Below are positions 1 through 6,332 of a DNA stretch of 9,267 bases, in pieces (position 1 is the stretch's first letter; each line of letters opens with the position of its first letter). The DNA is taken from contig JBDSRN010000175.1 of assembly GCA_039929265.1 (NCBI GenBank), positions 1 to 9,267 on the forward strand, written 5' to 3'. Made by a program: the position numbers and the translations under genes. The notes beneath the pieces were generated by a model. It made no database searches, was not told the DNA's origin, and was given only the letters and a program-made list of their open reading frames with translations. This DNA comes from ZC4RG30 sp039929265 (GTDB taxonomy: Bacteria; Pseudomonadota; Gammaproteobacteria; Steroidobacterales; Steroidobacteraceae).

Positions 1-125
1 TGCAGGTGCGCGGCTCGTCGCGCGAGTTGGGTCGCCTCACGACCCTGGCGGTGGTGCAGTCGATCTTTCTCGTGCTGCTCGCCGATGCGATGTTCGCAAT
101 CCTGTTCATGGAGCTGGATTTCTGA
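1..125 (+). CDS. MlaE-type ABC transporter permease, C-terminal end (partial)
   Basis: Only the last 40 codons are present (in frame from position 3, stop TGA 123-125); the rest lies left of the window. The visible peptide has a short polar stretch with a REL..L pattern, then a hydrophobic helix (VVQSIFLVLLADAMFAILF) ending in ELDF. A final membrane helix with an acidic end of this kind is typical of MlaE/TTG2B-type permeases, the inner-membrane subunit of MCE lipid transporters. The stop codon overlaps the ATG of the ATPase gene by one base (TGATG), so the two are probably translationally coupled. Identification leans on context (ATPase, MCE protein and auxiliary lipoprotein follow directly). 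Whether an N-terminal STAS domain is fused, as in some relatives, cannot be seen. Confidence 0.85.
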   Translation, partial: QVRGSSRELGRLTTLAVVQSIFLVLLADAMFAILFMELDF

Positions 126-916
126 TGGCCGAAGAGAAGGACATTCTGGTCGTCGAGGGCGTCGTGAACAGCTTCGGCCACCAGGTGGTGCACGATGGCC
201 TCGACATGCGCGTGCGTGAAGGCGAGATCTTCGGGATCGTCGGGGGCTCGGGCTCGGGCAAGTCGGTGCTGCTGCGGACCATCCTCGGCCTGCGCCGGCC
301 GCAGGCGGGCAAGGTGAGCATCGAGGGACGCGACATCACCGAGCTTTCCGAATCGCAGCTGCGCGCAACCAAGGCGCGCTACGGCGTCACATTTCAGCAG
401 GGTGCGCTGTTCAGCTCGCTCACCGTACTGGAGAACGTCCAGCTGCCGATGATCGAGCATCTGCGGCTGCCGCGCGAAGCGCTCGATGGTATCGCCATGC
501 TAAAGCTGCGCATGGCCGGCCTGCCGTCCGAAGCAGGCAGCAAGTACCCGGCGCAGTTGTCCGGCGGCATGGTGAAGCGCGCAGCCCTGGCGCGCGCGCT
601 GGCGCTGGACCCGAAGCTGCTGTTCCTGGACGAGCCCACTTCCGGCCTGGATCCGATAAGTGCAGCGGCCTTCGACGAACTGCTAGCCTATCTGCAGGGC
701 GAACTGAAATTGACGGTGGTCATGATCACGCACGATCTGGACAGTATCTTCCGCATCTGCAATCGCGTCGGCGTGATCGTGGACAAGAAGATGATCACCG
801 ACACGCTGGCGGGGATCGTCGACAGCCCGCATCCGTGGATAAAATCGTATTTTCACGGCGAACGCGCCGTGCGCCACGTGGCGCAATCGCAGAAGGGGTC
901 GGCTCATGGAGCGTGA
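125..916 (+). CDS. MlaF-type ABC transporter ATP-binding protein
   Basis: A 263-residue cytoplasmic ATPase that would power lipid transport by the permease encoded just upstream. All nucleotide-binding motifs are present and intact: Walker A GGSGSGKS (residues 40-47), Q-loop Gln in TFQQG (about 91), ABC signature LSGGM (145-149), Walker B LLFLDE with PTSGLDP (165-176) and the switch His in MITHD (203). The signature followed by VKRAALARA and the QQGALFSSLTVLENV segment are typical of the MlaF/Ttg2A group, not of amino-acid or sugar importers. The ATG overlaps the permease stop, and a GGAG at 110-113 could be its ribosome site. The 3' end overlaps the MCE gene by 11 nt. The gene order permease-ATPase-MCE-lipoprotein differs from E. 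coli mlaFEDCB (no MlaC or MlaB is visible), so no mla symbol is assigned. The substrate is inferred. Confidence 0.93.
   Translation: MAEEKDILVVEGVVNSFGHQVVHDGLDMRVREGEIFGIVGGSGSGKSVLLRTILGLRRPQAGKVSIEGRDITELSESQLRATKARYGVTFQQGALFSSLTVLENVQLPMIEHLRLPREALDGIAMLKLRMAGLPSEAGSKYPAQLSGGMVKRAALARALALDPKLLFLDEPTSGLDPISAAAFDELLAYLQGELKLTVVMITHDLDSIFRICNRVGVIVDKKMITDTLAGIVDSPHPWIKSYFHGERAVRHVAQSQKGSAHGA
893..898 (+). promoter_or_regulatory. Ribosome binding site of the MCE gene
   Basis: The purine run AAGGGG lies seven bases before the ATG at 906, inside the 3' end of the ATPase gene. It supports the choice of this ATG and hence an 11-nt gene overlap. Confidence 0.6.
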
Positions 917-1841
917 TGCGAACTACACGGCGGTGGGTGCCTTTGTCCTGCTCGTGCTCGCGCTCGGCGGCTTGTTCATCTACTGGTATTCGGACAGTCG
1001 CGAACATCGCGATTACAAGCGCTACGAGATCTATTTCAAGGGCAGCGTCAGCGGCCTCGCGGTGGGTGGGCCGGTGCGCTATCTGGGCGTCGATGTCGGG
1101 CGCGTGGTGCGCGTGCGCGTTGACAAGCGCAGCCCCGATCGCGTGCAGGTAATCGCAGACGTCGCTTCAGATGCGCCGATCTCCGAGCGCACGCTCGCGC
1201 AGCTCTCGCTGCAGGGCGTGACCGGACTGCTGTTCATCGACCTGCAGCAATCGGGCGATCGCAAGCAGGCGATGGCACCCGTGCCGAGCGACCAGTACCC
1301 GGTGATCTCCTCGGTGCGCTCGGACTTCGATCAGTTCCTGTCGAGCCTGCCGGATCTCACCTCGCGCGTACGTGAGCTCATTTCGCGCGTACAGGATGTG
1401 TTCTCTCCGCGCAACGTCGATGCGATCTCAAGCACGCTCGCCAGCATGGATCGCACGATGCAGAGCCTGCCGCAGACGATGCAGGAATTCGACGGGCTGG
1501 TGCGCGAGCTGCGCACTACCGCGGCGGAGCTGCGTGGTGTTGCGGCGAACGTGCGTGCCACCACCGACACCGTCGGGCCGGATCTCAGCGAGGCGATCGC
1601 GAAGGTGCGCGCCACCGCCGACAACATCGCGAACGCGACTACGCAGCTCGATCAGATGCTGACGGAGAATCGCGGCGGTCTGCGCAGCTTCACCAACGAA
1701 GCGCTGCCGGAGATCGAGCGCACATTGCGCGAGACGCGTGCTGCCGCGCAGGACTTCCGCGAGCTGTCGCGCACGTTGCGTGACAATCCCTCGCGCATCC
1801 TCTATCAGCCCGCCTATCACGGCGTGGAGATTCCCAGGTGA
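906..1841 (+). CDS. MlaD-family MCE protein (membrane-anchored lipid-binding subunit)
   Basis: A 311-residue periplasmic protein held by one N-terminal membrane helix (about residues 8-28, uncleaved anchor). An MCE domain follows (about 38-118), with the typical features YEIYFKGSVSGL, GGPVRYLGVDVGRV and, near its end, LQGVTGLLFIDL. In MlaD-type proteins this domain forms a hexameric ring on the permease and passes hydrophobic substrate. Residues about 140-290 are rich in Leu, Ala, Arg and Glu with heptad-like spacing (repeated RELR, RATTD, RATAD and RETRAAA segments), predicting long helices or a coiled coil. These may form a needle or barrel reaching across the periplasm. The tail NPSRILYQPAYHG resembles the conserved C-terminal motif of the longer MCE proteins. 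It is longer than E. coli MlaD (about 180 residues). It overlaps the ATPase by 11 nt and the lipoprotein by 4 nt, so co-translation is likely. Confidence 0.93.
   Translation: MERDANYTAVGAFVLLVLALGGLFIYWYSDSREHRDYKRYEIYFKGSVSGLAVGGPVRYLGVDVGRVVRVRVDKRSPDRVQVIADVASDAPISERTLAQLSLQGVTGLLFIDLQQSGDRKQAMAPVPSDQYPVISSVRSDFDQFLSSLPDLTSRVRELISRVQDVFSPRNVDAISSTLASMDRTMQSLPQTMQEFDGLVRELRTTAAELRGVAANVRATTDTVGPDLSEAIAKVRATADNIANATTQLDQMLTENRGGLRSFTNEALPEIERTLRETRAAAQDFRELSRTLRDNPSRILYQPAYHGVEIPR
1826..1829 (+). promoter_or_regulatory. Ribosome binding site that decides the lipoprotein start
   Basis: GGAG lies eight bases before the GTG at 1838 but 17 bases before the alternative in-frame ATG at 1847. The spacing favours the GTG, which also forms a 4-nt GTGA overlap with the MCE stop codon. 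Confidence 0.5.
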
Positions 1842-2512
1842 TCCGCATGCTTGTCTGGCTCGCTGTCTTGCTTCAGGTTCCGGCTCTCGTGCTGCTCGCC
1901 GGCTGTTCGGGGCTGAAGAGCTCAGCGCCAGCGGAGCAGGTGTATGTGTTGCGTCCGGCGATCCTCGAAGCGTTGCCGACGCCGCTGAAGGCAAGTCTGC
2001 AGATCCTGCGCGTCGAAGCCCATCCCGGGCTCGAGAGCGACCGCATCATGCTGCTGCGTCCCGGTCGCCGGCTCGACGCGTTCTCGGGCGCGCGCTTCGC
2101 TTCCGGACTGCCGGAGGTGATCGGTGCGGCTGTCGTCGAGGCGTTCCGGGGCAGCGGTTCGTTCACGATCGTGAGCGAGGATCGCAACGTCGGCAGCGAC
2201 TTCGCCCTCGACATCACGGTGCTGCGCTTCGAGGCGCAGTACGCGGACGAGAACTCGGCGCCGATCGTGCAGCTGCTCTTCGATTGCACGCTGCTCGACC
2301 GGCGTCAGCGCGACACGCTCGCTAGCTTCCGCATCGCGGCCAGCGTGCCGGCGACGGAGAACCGCCTCGGTAGCGTGGTCGAAGCGATGGACCAGGCGAC
2401 CAACCAGGCGCTGAATGAGTTGCGCACGAAGACCGCCGATGCGATCGCGAAGGCGCCGCCAGTCAACGTGCAGCCCGCCGGGCCGGGCCCTCGCAACTCG
2501 AACAACAACTAG
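1838..2512 (+). CDS. ABC-type transport auxiliary lipoprotein (PqiC-like)
   Basis: A 224-residue lipoprotein. The hydrophobic signal sequence (residues 5-20) ends in the lipobox L20-A21-G22-C23. Ser at +2 after the lipidated Cys favours sorting to the outer membrane. The body (about 34-200) matches the ABC-transport auxiliary/PqiC-like fold: YVLRPA early on, ILRVEAHPGLESDRIMLL, then GARFASGLPEVIG and a GSFTIV strand. In PqiABC-type systems this lipoprotein gives the MCE tube its outer-membrane contact, and the same role is inferred here. The tail is Pro/Asn-rich (ends NSNNN) and probably disordered. The start is taken as GTG 1838 (GTGA overlap with the MCE stop, GGAG at good spacing); ATG 1847 would drop three residues and leave the lipobox intact. 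Its TAG stop shares the palindrome CTAG with the stop of the opposing PLD gene, so there is no room for a terminator between them. Confidence 0.88.
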   Translation: MIRMLVWLAVLLQVPALVLLAGCSGLKSSAPAEQVYVLRPAILEALPTPLKASLQILRVEAHPGLESDRIMLLRPGRRLDAFSGARFASGLPEVIGAAVVEAFRGSGSFTIVSEDRNVGSDFALDITVLRFEAQYADENSAPIVQLLFDCTLLDRRQRDTLASFRIAASVPATENRLGSVVEAMDQATNQALNELRTKTADAIAKAPPVNVQPAGPGPRNSNNN

Positions 2513-4092
2513 AAAGTCGACATACCCGACGCTTCCATCAGGCGGTACAACCAGTAGCGTCCCTGCGAGGAGTCGGCGTACACGTCCAGATCGGCCGTGT
2601 ACTCGGTGCCGTTGCCGACGCGGTTGGTCCACAGGGATTCGAACCAGGCGTTCACTTCGCCCGCCAGCGGTCCGCCGAGTGGCGTTTCGACCATGACGTT
2701 GGCTTCGAGGTTGTAGTCGCCCAGATTGCGACTCGTGAGGTTTGCCGAGCCCAGCGTGAGCCACAGCTGCCCGCCGCTGCTGATGGCGACGAGCTTGGCG
2801 TGGAACTGCTCGCCGTGCGTGCGGTACCAGCGCACCCGGATCGCACCCTCGCTCGCGGTGACCAGCTCCGATGCCACCTGGCGATTGGGAACGCCGTTCT
2901 TCTCGTGACCAAACGCATCCTTGTTCGGATCGAGGATCGCACGCACGGCTACCCCGCGCGAACTGGCCTCGAGCAGCGCCCGGATCACCTGGCGATCGGT
3001 CAGATAGAACATCGCCAGGTCGATGAGGTCGCCGCGCTGCGTCGCCTCGATGCGTTGCACGAGTGCCTCGCGCGTCGCGCCTTCGGTCGAGATGGCGACG
3101 CGTGAGACGCTGGCTTTGTCCACGCTCACTGCCGCGGCGCGGGTAGGCGGCACATCGATGTTGCCGCGCCAGCCGGACAGCCGCGCGATCTGCAGCGCGC
3201 TCTCCAGCAGCGGCACGAGCGAAGGTCCGTGCAGGCGCAGCCCGACGTTGGAGTGCGCGCTGCTCGCGTCATGGGGATTCGCGGAGCTGACGATGCCGGT
3301 GAGCGAGCCCGAGCCATCGCCCGCGATCACGAGCTTGCGGTGATCGGCCTTGAAGTTCAGCAGCCGCGCGAACGCGCCCACGCGCATGCCGTCGCCGTCG
3401 CTGTCGAGCAGATTGGGCAGGCTGCCCGCGCCATCGCTCGGTGCCCACCAGCGGATCGCGAGCCGCCACAACCCCGACCATACCGGGTTCGAGTCACGCA
3501 GCGCGTCGAGGTTCACCGGCACGACATCGATGCCCGCCCGGCGCAGCGCGTCGAACTCGGGTGTGAGCCGCGTGCCGTAACCGAGGTTGATGGGATCGAT
3601 GAGCAGCAGAATGGACAGCGCCGGCTCGGCGCGGCTGCGCGCAAGCAGCGCGTCGCGCAGCTCGCCAGACAATGTCCGATACGCGCGCGGTGCGGTCGCA
3701 GCGCTCTGATTGTCCCGGAGGGCGCCCTGGTGATCGTTGAAGAGGAAGTAGTCGAGCACTAGCAGGTCGCGCGAGGAAGCGATCAGCGCGAGCGTCGAGT
3801 CGAAGATCTGCTGTTCAATCAGCGGGCGACCGTAGGCATCCGCGGCGGTGCGGTCGGTCAGCAGTTGCAGGTTCGCAGTGGGGGTCTCAAGCAGGTTGCC
3901 CGCGATGTGCAGGCCCGCGGGCAGGGGTTTGTGGCCGTGCCACCAGCCGATGGCGAACCCCGCACAGAACAGCAACGCGAGACAGGATCGCAGGATCCAG
4001 CGTCGCTTGTGCTTCAAGCCAGGGCTCGGGTAGGGGGCGGCATGGCCCAATTCTAAGACGGGGAACGCCCGAGTGCGCGCGACGCCGCGCAC
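2509..4092 (-). CDS. Membrane-anchored phospholipase D-like protein
   Basis: Up to 527 residues with two PLD half-sites. A membrane helix (about 32-51, after KHKRRW) and no obvious cleavage site suggest an inner-membrane protein with the enzyme part in the periplasm. Half one has LLVLDYFLF (111-118) and H251-R-K253, with N272 in SSAN followed by PHD. Half two has AILDPNK (385-391), H431-A-K433 and GSAN (448-451) followed by LTSRN. Both His/Lys pairs and both Asn are kept, but the HKD aspartates are not in place: Gly258 stands at the expected position in half one (Asp comes one residue later) and Ser438 in half two. The family includes cardiolipin synthases, phospholipases and nucleases. The lipid neighbours suggest phospholipid, but this is inference. 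The start is uncertain: GTG 4092 is the longest reading, while TTG 4050 or TTG 4017 (just before KHKRRW) would give a cleaner signal anchor. No start has a well-spaced ribosome site. It lies 27 nt downstream of the GGDEF-EAL gene on the same strand. Confidence 0.85.
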   Translation of the reverse strand: MRGVARTRAFPVLELGHAAPYPSPGLKHKRRWILRSCLALLFCAGFAIGWWHGHKPLPAGLHIAGNLLETPTANLQLLTDRTAADAYGRPLIEQQIFDSTLALIASSRDLLVLDYFLFNDHQGALRDNQSAATAPRAYRTLSGELRDALLARSRAEPALSILLLIDPINLGYGTRLTPEFDALRRAGIDVVPVNLDALRDSNPVWSGLWRLAIRWWAPSDGAGSLPNLLDSDGDGMRVGAFARLLNFKADHRKLVIAGDGSGSLTGIVSSANPHDASSAHSNVGLRLHGPSLVPLLESALQIARLSGWRGNIDVPPTRAAAVSVDKASVSRVAISTEGATREALVQRIEATQRGDLIDLAMFYLTDRQVIRALLEASSRGVAVRAILDPNKDAFGHEKNGVPNRQVASELVTASEGAIRVRWYRTHGEQFHAKLVAISSGGQLWLTLGSANLTSRNLGDYNLEANVMVETPLGGPLAGEVNAWFESLWTNRVGNGTEYTADLDVYADSSQGRYWLYRLMEASGMSTF

Positions 4093-4119
4093 ACCTCACA
4101 GGCCGATTCCAGGGCGGAC

Positions 4120-6225
4120 TCAGGCCCGGGCCGGTACGGCCGTCACGGTTGCGGTGTTACGGCTGCGCGGGAAGAACATCTGGAAGGGCGGAGCGCCATT
4201 CTGCTGGGACTGCAGCATCGCGAGCAGCTCATCACAGGTGAGCGGTTCGCCGAAGAGGCGACCCTGCGCATAGTGGCAATCCGCCTCGCGCAAGAAATCG
4301 AGCTGGCCCGTGGTCTCGACACCCTCAGCGACCACTTCAAGGCTGAGTGAGCGGCCCATATCGATGATGGTGCGCACGAGCGTCGCATCGTTCGCGTCGT
4401 GCGCCGAATCGCGCACGAAGGACTGGTCGATCTTGAGAGTGCCGATCGGAAACTGCTGCAGGGCGGACAGCGACGAGTAGCCGGTGCCGAAGTCGTCGAT
4501 CGCGAGATGCAGGCCCATCGCGTGCAGCTCGTAGAGCATGCTGATCGTGCGTTTGGGATCGTTCATCAGGGTCGTCTCGGTGATCTCGAGCTCGAGGTTC
4601 TCAGGGGAGACGCCGTGGCGCTCGAACACCGAGCGGCAGCGCAGGATGAAGCTTGCCTGCTTCAGCTGCTTGAGCGAGAGATTGAGCGCGATGCGACCGG
4701 GGTTCTGCACCTGTTGGCCCATTGCCTTGTAGTCAAGACAGACGCGGTTGAGCACCCACTCGCCCACGCCGAGAATGAGGTTGTTTTCTTCGGCGAGCGG
4801 GATGAACTGCGAGGGCGGGATGTCGCCGTGACCCGGCAGGCGCCAGCGCAGCAGTGCTTCGGCGCCGACGATCAGCCCATCGCTGATCCGCACCTTGGGT
4901 TGATAGCGAACCACCAGCTCGTCGCGCTCGAGCGCGCGCTTGAGCTTGCTCTTGAGCATCAGGCGTTCAACGGCGGCGGCGTTCATCTCCGGCGCGTAGA
5001 ACACGCAGCTGTTGCCGCCGTTCTGCTTGGAGTGATACATCGCCGCGTCCGCATTGCGGATCAGGTCGATGACGTTCTCCGCATCACGTGGGCACAGCGC
5101 CACACCGATGCTGGCGGTGAGAAATACCTCCTGCTGGCTGACGTGGAATGCGGCCCCCACCGTCTTGAGGATCGAGCGCGCGAGCGTTACGACGGTGTCA
5201 CGCGCCTCGGCCTCGGAGCCGAGTCCGTCGATGAACAGCGCAAACTCGTCGCCCGCGAGCCGTCCGATCACGGTGTCTTGCGGCAGCACACGCGTGAGGC
5301 GCTCGGTGAGTACCTCGAGCACGCGGTCGCCGGCACCGTGACCGAAGGTATCATTCACTTCCTTGAAGCGATCCATGTCCAGATACAGCAGCGCGATGGC
5401 GCCGCGCGCACGAATCGAACGCGCGATGGCCTGCTGCAGCAGGTGCTGGAACTGCATGCGGTTCGGGATCTTGGTGAGCGCGTCGTAGCGGGCGAGATAG
5501 CGGATGCGACGCTCGGCGCGCTTGCGGTCGGTGATGTTGCGCGCGACGAAGATGCAGCCTTCGAACTGCGGATCGTCGGTGGCGATCTCCGAGCCGGTGA
5601 ACGACACGGGGATGGTCTGGCCCGCGTGGGTGCGCAGCACCGTCTCGCCGCTGTCCCGCGCGATACGCAGCACGTCGGCGGGGGTGGGGGCCTCGGGAGT
5701 GTCCCTGGGCGCCTCGATGAGCGCGGCGATGTTCGTCGCGATGAGTTCTTCCTGCGCGATGCCGGTGAGCGTGGTGGCGGCCTGATTGGCGATCTTGATC
5801 GTGCCATCTGCCGCGGTGACGAATACCGCGTCGGTCATGCTGTTGAGCACGCTGTGCAGGTAGTTCTTGGTGATCGTGGTCTGGCGCAGGCGCTGACGCA
5901 TGTGCTCGACGGTGCGTTGCAGGTCGCCGAGTTCGTCGCGACGTTCCGTGCTCAGCGGCTGGGTGTAGTCGCCTGCGGTAATCCGCGCCGCGCTACGCTT
6001 GACCATATCGAGGCTGTGAGTGAGGCGCTTGCCCGCGGTCCAGGCCAGCAAGGCGGTACCGCCTACGGCGATCAGCGCCAGCAGCGCGAACAATCGCACC
6101 CGGTTCTGACCGAACACCAGGCCACCGGGATCGCTGAGCAGGGCGAGCAGCGACATGAACGCCAGCGCCAGAATCACTGCAACCGCAGCACCATACGTTG
6201 CGTACTTGATCTTTAAGCTGAACAT
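4120..6225 (-). CDS. Membrane HAMP-PAS-GGDEF-EAL protein (c-di-GMP synthesis/breakdown)
   Basis: A 701-residue protein. Domains in order: membrane helices at about 10-30 and 44-63 with a periplasmic loop of only about 13 residues, HAMP (about 64-117, RRDELGDL), PAS (about 121-232), GGDEF (about 242-405) and EAL (about 425-670). The cyclase site reads AGDEF (324-328) instead of GGDEF; such variants can be active. The metal and substrate residues D283, D285, N291 and D300 in LDMDRFKEVND..GHGAGD are present. No RxxD inhibitory site precedes the motif (LPQD stands there). The EAL half looks complete: EAL 456-458, the Asn of NLSLKQL, EITE, DDFGTGYSS, LKIDQSF, AEGVET and AQGRLFGEP. Phosphodiesterase activity is therefore likely, and cyclase activity possible. 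The tiny loop argues against an external ligand-binding domain, so signals probably enter through the membrane helices or the PAS domain. The ATG at 6225 is bounded by an upstream in-frame TAG; no well-spaced ribosome site is seen. A PLD gene follows 27 nt later. Confidence 0.95.
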   Translation of the reverse strand: MFSLKIKYATYGAAVAVILALAFMSLLALLSDPGGLVFGQNRVRLFALLALIAVGGTALLAWTAGKRLTHSLDMVKRSAARITAGDYTQPLSTERRDELGDLQRTVEHMRQRLRQTTITKNYLHSVLNSMTDAVFVTAADGTIKIANQAATTLTGIAQEELIATNIAALIEAPRDTPEAPTPADVLRIARDSGETVLRTHAGQTIPVSFTGSEIATDDPQFEGCIFVARNITDRKRAERRIRYLARYDALTKIPNRMQFQHLLQQAIARSIRARGAIALLYLDMDRFKEVNDTFGHGAGDRVLEVLTERLTRVLPQDTVIGRLAGDEFALFIDGLGSEAEARDTVVTLARSILKTVGAAFHVSQQEVFLTASIGVALCPRDAENVIDLIRNADAAMYHSKQNGGNSCVFYAPEMNAAAVERLMLKSKLKRALERDELVVRYQPKVRISDGLIVGAEALLRWRLPGHGDIPPSQFIPLAEENNLILGVGEWVLNRVCLDYKAMGQQVQNPGRIALNLSLKQLKQASFILRCRSVFERHGVSPENLELEITETTLMNDPKRTISMLYELHAMGLHLAIDDFGTGYSSLSALQQFPIGTLKIDQSFVRDSAHDANDATLVRTIIDMGRSLSLEVVAEGVETTGQLDFLREADCHYAQGRLFGEPLTCDELLAMLQSQQNGAPPFQMFFPRSRNTATVTAVPARA

Positions 6226-6287
6226 GGTGAGCTAAGTGGGCACTCCTGCTCCATGTTAACCCGCAATTCACGCCGCGCACCACTAGA

Positions 6288-6302
6288 CTAATGAGGCATT
6301 AG
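6288..6302. promoter_or_regulatory. Perfect inverted repeat CTAATG-N3-CATTAG, possible operator
   Basis: Two perfect 6-base arms are separated by AGG. The right arm lies where the -35 element would be expected for the -10 box at 6318-6323, a usual place for an operator or activator site. A longer, imperfect match (GACT / AGTC) continues outside the arms if two bases are bulged. The arms are short and no transcription factor gene lies nearby, so the binding role is inference. Confidence 0.4.
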
Positions 6303-6317
6303 AGTCACCAAGTCCCC

Positions 6318-6323
6318 TACAAT
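6318..6323 (+). promoter_or_regulatory. Candidate -10 box of the M15 peptidase gene
   Basis: TACAAT matches the sigma-70 consensus TATAAT at five of six bases. It ends nine bases before the ATG at 6333, so transcription would begin within a few bases of the start codon and the mRNA would be leaderless or nearly so. No good -35 hexamer is seen at 16-18 bases upstream. Confidence 0.45.
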
Positions 6324-6332
6324 TCCTGCGCT

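Larger units (their letters stand above)
6226..6332. promoter_or_regulatory. Divergent intergenic region
   Basis: These 107 bases separate the divergent GGDEF-EAL (minus) and M15 peptidase (plus) genes and must hold both promoters. The plus side has a good -10 box and an inverted repeat, listed separately. On the minus side I see no convincing -35/-10 pair; AGGAG on the minus strand lies about 17 bases before the ATG, too far for a normal ribosome site. The region is visibly richer in A+T than the flanking genes. Confidence 0.6.

Noticed and set aside
1428..1994. 188-codon minus-strand open frame inside the MCE gene
   Set aside because: It is the complement of the Ala/Arg/Leu-rich helical part of the MCE protein, with a low-complexity Arg/Ala composition; a shadow of the real gene.
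2476..2492. G/C-rich GGGCC-G-GGCCC hairpin near the end of the lipoprotein gene as a terminator
   Set aside because: The loop would be a single base, no T-run follows, and it lies within coding sequence.
1922..2764. 280-codon minus-strand open frame across the lipoprotein/PLD junction
   Set aside because: It is antisense to the lipoprotein and out of frame with the PLD gene. It is Arg/His-rich, has no motif, and conflicts with two well-supported genes.
3229..3762. 177-codon plus-strand open frame inside the PLD gene
   Set aside because: It is antisense to the HKD-containing frame and has no recognisable family or start signal.
230..4000. Mobile element or horizontally acquired island
   Set aside because: No transposase, integrase, terminal repeats, tRNA or abrupt change in base composition is visible; the genes are ordinary envelope and signalling functions.
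4399..6216. 605-codon open frame on the plus strand, antisense to the GGDEF-EAL gene
   Set aside because: The minus-strand frame has unmistakable domains throughout. The antisense translation is rich in His, Arg, Glu and Gly with no recognisable motif, as expected from mirrored G+C-rich codons that seldom form stops.
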